From NCBI GenBank assembly GCA_947492135.1, contig CANLQR010000021.1, positions 1-32,836 of the forward strand: a stretch of 32,836 bases of DNA, in the 5' to 3' direction. The stretch comes from Deltaproteobacteria bacterium. Lineage in GTDB: Bacteria; Myxococcota_A; Polyangia; Nannocystales; Nannocystaceae. Below the pieces are notes generated by a model that saw only the letters and a program-made list of their open reading frames with translations, had not been told where the DNA came from and did not search any database. Numbering within the stretch: position 1 is the first letter of the stretch; the number at the start of each line of letters is the position of its first letter. Shown here piece after piece: positions 29,923 through 32,836 of this stretch. Both the position numbers and the translations under genes were made by a program.

Positions 29923-32163
29923 GTGAACGGCCCCCCGCACCCAGGTCCTGCGCAACGCGGCGAAGAAGACGCTCCGCACAGCGACGCGATCGCCCAGGTG
30001 CTCCGGGTCGGCGCCATCCTCCGCCGCCGCTGGCTGGTGGTGATGGTGACCTGTGTACTCGCCGTCGCGTCGGCGGCGCTGGCGTTGACGATGATGCAGC
30101 CCCGCTGGCGTGCCAGCGCGACGGTCGTGTTGCACATGGCCGGCCCGCAGGTCCTCGACAAGGTCAAGGGTGTTGCGGACGACGGCGACTCACGACTGGT
30201 TGGCTACAAGGAGTACTACCAGACCCAGCGCACCATCATGCACAGCCGCGCCGTCGCTGAGCGCGCGCTGACCAAGCTCGGACTCGCGAGCGATCCGGTC
30301 TTCCTCGGGATCGACGGCATCGAGTCCGAAGCCGAGCGCGTTGCGGTCGCGGCCAGCGTCGATCCGGTCGAGCGGCTCCGCGAGCTGGTCGCGATCGACG
30401 AGGTTCGCAACTCGCGGGTGATGGAGATCTCGTCTGAGTACCCCGACCCGGATATCGCCCGCGAGATCGCCAACGCCGTCGCTGATGCCTATCTCGAGCA
30501 CATGCGCTCGGGTCGCACCGACGTCGGGTCCGACGCCAAAGACGACATCGCCGAGGAGCGCAAGCGCGCCTACGCGGCCGTGCAGAACGCCGAGCGCGAG
30601 CTGCAGACCTTCAAGGACAAGCACGGAATCGCCGCCGCGACGCTTTCGGACCGCCAGGATGTGATCAACCAAGATGTGATGATCTGGTCGGGCCGCGCCA
30701 AGCAAGCCGAGGCCGAGCACATCCAGCGTCAACGATTGCTGGAGCAGGCCGAACGGCTGCACGCCGCCGGCAACATCGCCGCCTCGACGCTGCTCTCCGA
30801 GGACAAGCGCGCGCTGTTCGAGACCATGCGCCAGCAGGAGCTCGAGGCCGAGACCGCGTTCTCGCAGATCGACGAGGAGTACGGTCCCAAGCACGTCGAG
30901 CACCTCAAGGCCAAGCGCAAGCTCGAGCTCGCCCGTACCAAGCTCACGCGCGAAGCCAACGACCTCATCGAGTCTTTGCGTGCCGATGTCGGTGCCGCTG
31001 CAGCGACCGAGCACGATCTCAAGCGCAAGCTCGGTGGCGAAACTTCCCGAGCCACGAAGCTCGGTACGCACGAGCGCGAGTACAAGGAGCTCGATCGCGC
31101 AGCCCGTACGGCCGAGGAGAACTACCTGCTCATTGCCCGACGCGACACCGAGATCGCGATGACCAACCGGGTGGAGGCCGAGGGCATCGAGGTGCTCGAC
31201 CGCGCCACCCTCCCCACGATCCCGGTGTTTCCCCGCAAGGCCCTGATGTTTGCGATCGCGCTGGTTGCTGGGCTTTCGCTCGGGTCACTGCTCGCCGTCG
31301 CCGTCGACTTCCGCGATCATCGGATCCGTGGCGTGCTCGACCTCGAGCGCGCATTGGCGAGCTTTGGCGTGCCGGTCCTGGGCCAGCTTCCGCTGATCGC
31401 ACCCGACACGCGCCTGGGGGTCGCCAACGCCCGTGCGCAGCGTCGCCAACGCGACCTGTACTCCCACCTTTATCCGCAGTCGCTGATGGCCGAACGCTGC
31501 CGTGGCATCCGCACCTCGCTGGCGTTCGCCCAGGGCACCGACGCGCTGCGCACGTTGATGGTGACCTCGCCCAACTCCTCCGAGGGCAAGAGCTCCACCG
31601 CCATGAACCTCGCGCTGTCGTTTTGCCAGGCGAGCAAGCGCGTGGTGCTGATCGACGCCGACATGCGACGTCCGCGAATCCACCAGATGTTTGCGTCGCC
31701 GCGCGAGAAAGAGGGCGCCGGCCTGGCGGCGCTGCTGTCCGGATCTGCGACCATGGATGAGGTCATTCTCGACGCACCCGACGACGCGCCCGCCTCGCTC
31801 AAGATCATTCCTTGCGGCGCCCTCCCGGCCAACCCCGCCGAGCTGCTCGACACCCCCGCGTTCCGCCGGGTGCTGTCCGAGCTGCGTGACCGCTTCGACA
31901 TCGTGCTCATCGACACCCCGCCGGTGCTGCCGGTCACCGACCCGCTGATCATCGCGCGCGAGGTCGACGGGGTGATCCTGGTGACCCGCTGCGAAGCCAC
32001 GACTCGCGGCGAGGTCCAGCGTTCTCTGACGCAGCTGGCCAAGGGCGACAGTAACCTGCTCGGTGTGGTCCTCAACGAGGTCGACGCCCGCCAGGAGCGC
32101 TACGCCTACAACTCGGCGTACTATACGTATCGCGCGAACGAGGCTGAAGGCGACGCGGTCTGA
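29923..32163 (+). CDS. Polysaccharide co-polymerase with tyrosine autokinase domain (Wzc/BY-kinase type)
   Basis: About 746 residues from a GTG at 29923; the frame is open further up, but that part reads as noise. Layout: a membrane span (about 36-57); a Wzz-type periplasmic domain with long coiled coils (EERKRAYAAVQNAERELQTF, then a Glu/Lys/Gln-rich stretch to about 400); a second span (about 440-463, FAIALVAGLSLGSLLAVAV); and a cytoplasmic BY-kinase domain. The kinase has Walker A SPNSSEGKSST (about 549), Walker A' VVLIDADMRRPR (about 577), Walker B FDIVLIDTPPVLP and a C-terminal tyrosine cluster (RYAYNSAYYTYR). Such proteins set the chain length and export of capsule or exopolysaccharide. 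It is followed after 31 bases by an O-antigen-ligase-like gene, probably in one operon. Confidence 0.92.
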   Translation: MNGPPHPGPAQRGEEDAPHSDAIAQVLRVGAILRRRWLVVMVTCVLAVASAALALTMMQPRWRASATVVLHMAGPQVLDKVKGVADDGDSRLVGYKEYYQTQRTIMHSRAVAERALTKLGLASDPVFLGIDGIESEAERVAVAASVDPVERLRELVAIDEVRNSRVMEISSEYPDPDIAREIANAVADAYLEHMRSGRTDVGSDAKDDIAEERKRAYAAVQNAERELQTFKDKHGIAAATLSDRQDVINQDVMIWSGRAKQAEAEHIQRQRLLEQAERLHAAGNIAASTLLSEDKRALFETMRQQELEAETAFSQIDEEYGPKHVEHLKAKRKLELARTKLTREANDLIESLRADVGAAAATEHDLKRKLGGETSRATKLGTHEREYKELDRAARTAEENYLLIARRDTEIAMTNRVEAEGIEVLDRATLPTIPVFPRKALMFAIALVAGLSLGSLLAVAVDFRDHRIRGVLDLERALASFGVPVLGQLPLIAPDTRLGVANARAQRRQRDLYSHLYPQSLMAERCRGIRTSLAFAQGTDALRTLMVTSPNSSEGKSSTAMNLALSFCQASKRVVLIDADMRRPRIHQMFASPREKEGAGLAALLSGSATMDEVILDAPDDAPASLKIIPCGALPANPAELLDTPAFRRVLSELRDRFDIVLIDTPPVLPVTDPLIIAREVDGVILVTRCEATTRGEVQRSLTQLAKGDSNLLGVVLNEVDARQERYAYNSAYYTYRANEAEGDAV

Positions 32164-32197
32164 TGCTTTGGCCGCCCGCGCGGACGACGGAGCAATG

Positions 32198-32836
32198 ATG
32201 GACGAGGGCGAAGCTCCGGTCGGTCCCGATGACGAGCCGGTCGAGCGGGGAGAGCCTGCCGGCAAGCCAAGCTCGCGACCGGCCAAGACGACCACCCCGT
32301 GGTCGCGGATCTTGCTCGGCGCCGCGGTCACGATGCCGGCGTTGGCGTTCGGCGGCGTGCATCCGCTGACCGTCATCGGATTCTGTGTTCTGGCGTGGTT
32401 GCTGTGGCTGCGCCTGTGCTGGCGATCGCGGGCCGGGCTGCGAGTCCCGCTATGGGCGGGTCTCGGTGTGCTCGCAGCCGCTGTCACGTTCGTCCAGTGG
32501 TTGCCGCTGTCGGGGTTGCGCGAGAGCCTCGCACCCGGCCTCGACGCACTCGTGGGCGCGGCATTGCAGGGAACCGACGGCGTCGCGCGGCAAGGGTTGT
32601 CGATCGTGCCCGGTGACACCGGCCTCGAGGCCGCGCGGCTTGCTGCCCTGACCGCGTTGTTCATCGCGGCCAGCCAGCTTTCCTGGCGCGTCACGGCCGG
32701 CTTCGTCGCCGTCCTGGGCGCCGTGGTGGCCCTGGTCGGTTTCTCCCACGAGGCGCTCGGACTCGACTCCATCTACGGTTGGTACGCTGCACGCGACATC
32801 GATCGTTCCGCGGTTCCGGCGCTCCTGGGCACCTTC
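32198..32836 (+). CDS. O-antigen ligase/polymerase-like membrane protein (partial)
   Basis: Open from ATG 32198 (or the adjacent ATG 32195) to the window edge, 213 residues so far. A charged Pro/Glu-rich start (about 35 residues) is followed by membrane spans: SRILLGAAVTMPALAFGG, LTVIGFCVLAWLLWLRLC, PLWAGLGVLAAAVTFVQW, LTALFIAASQLSW and FVAVLGAVVALVGFSHEAL. The phrase GLDSIYGWY and then LLGTF at the edge are the run-up to the large periplasmic loop of the Wzy_C/O-antigen-ligase family. It lies 34 bases after the co-polymerase gene. Together they mark the start of an exopolysaccharide locus that continues outside the window. Confidence 0.75.
   Translation, partial: MDEGEAPVGPDDEPVERGEPAGKPSSRPAKTTTPWSRILLGAAVTMPALAFGGVHPLTVIGFCVLAWLLWLRLCWRSRAGLRVPLWAGLGVLAAAVTFVQWLPLSGLRESLAPGLDALVGAALQGTDGVARQGLSIVPGDTGLEAARLAALTALFIAASQLSWRVTAGFVAVLGAVVALVGFSHEALGLDSIYGWYAARDIDRSAVPALLGTF

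Noticed and set aside
27764-29926. A 720-codon open frame antisense to the M49 peptidase
   Set aside because: A shadow of the peptidase gene, which has the zinc motif and a signal peptide; the antisense product has no domain.
31285-32772. A 495-codon open frame antisense to the co-polymerase and ligase genes
   Set aside because: It crosses two well-supported genes, and its translation is rich in Arg, Val and Gly with no motif.

Overview
The window looks like chromosomal DNA of a myxobacterium, most likely of the Nannocystis/Plesiocystis branch (Myxococcota). The reasons are very high GC, dense antiparallel reading-frame shadows, many Cys-rich lipoproteins with Ser/Gly/Thr/Asp linkers, a MYXO-CTERM-like tail, two-heme lipoproteins and GTG/TTG starts. 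This placement is inferred from gene style, not from a marker gene. No rRNA, tRNA or CRISPR array was seen.

Left part (1-17835) is an ordinary but secretion-rich chromosome. It holds the tail of an unknown gene, a fatty-acid desaturase, and a translationally coupled pair on the minus strand (diheme cytochrome of the HNE_0200/SO2930 type, then a soluble glucose/sorbosone dehydrogenase-like lipoprotein). Divergent from that pair are two overlapping lipoprotein genes, the second a PQQ-dehydrogenase-like beta-propeller. Then come a DUF2330 protein with a MYXO-CTERM-like end, a His/Asp-rich lipoprotein, a polytopic GT-C-like membrane protein and a RegB/RegA-type redox two-component pair, which is divergent from a diheme lipoprotein. 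The section closes with purF (Fe-S type) and an 886-residue glycoside hydrolase-like lipoprotein.

Middle part (17933-27433) is a 9.5 kb insertion between the ends of two convergent genes, the glycoside hydrolase and an M49 dipeptidyl peptidase. It is bounded by 239/238-bp imperfect direct repeats. Each repeat copy carries the tail of both flanking genes, so one tail in each copy is a remnant. The insertion is a patchwork: a 68-residue protein with a broken nucleotidyltransferase partner, a cupin protein, two pieces of an IS91-type (Y2) transposase, nudC, an AraC-family tail, an outer-membrane-like protein, a small P-loop kinase, two small secreted or DUF3892 proteins, a 14-blade RCC1-repeat lipoprotein, and an AbiE-type toxin/antitoxin operon in toxin-first order behind an AT-rich palindromic promoter. 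No integrase was found. The differences between the repeats are mostly synonymous or conservative in codons, as expected if the two copies diverged as working genes in different genomes before being joined here.

Right part (27578-32836) returns to the chromosome. It holds the complete M49 peptidase lipoprotein and, divergent from it, the start of an exopolysaccharide locus: a Wzc-like co-polymerase/tyrosine autokinase and then an O-antigen-ligase-like membrane protein cut by the window edge.

The strongest candidates for something new are the repeat-bounded island and its origin, the toxin-first AbiE operon with a possible leaderless message, and the two-propeller RCC1 lipoprotein with one cysteine pair per blade.
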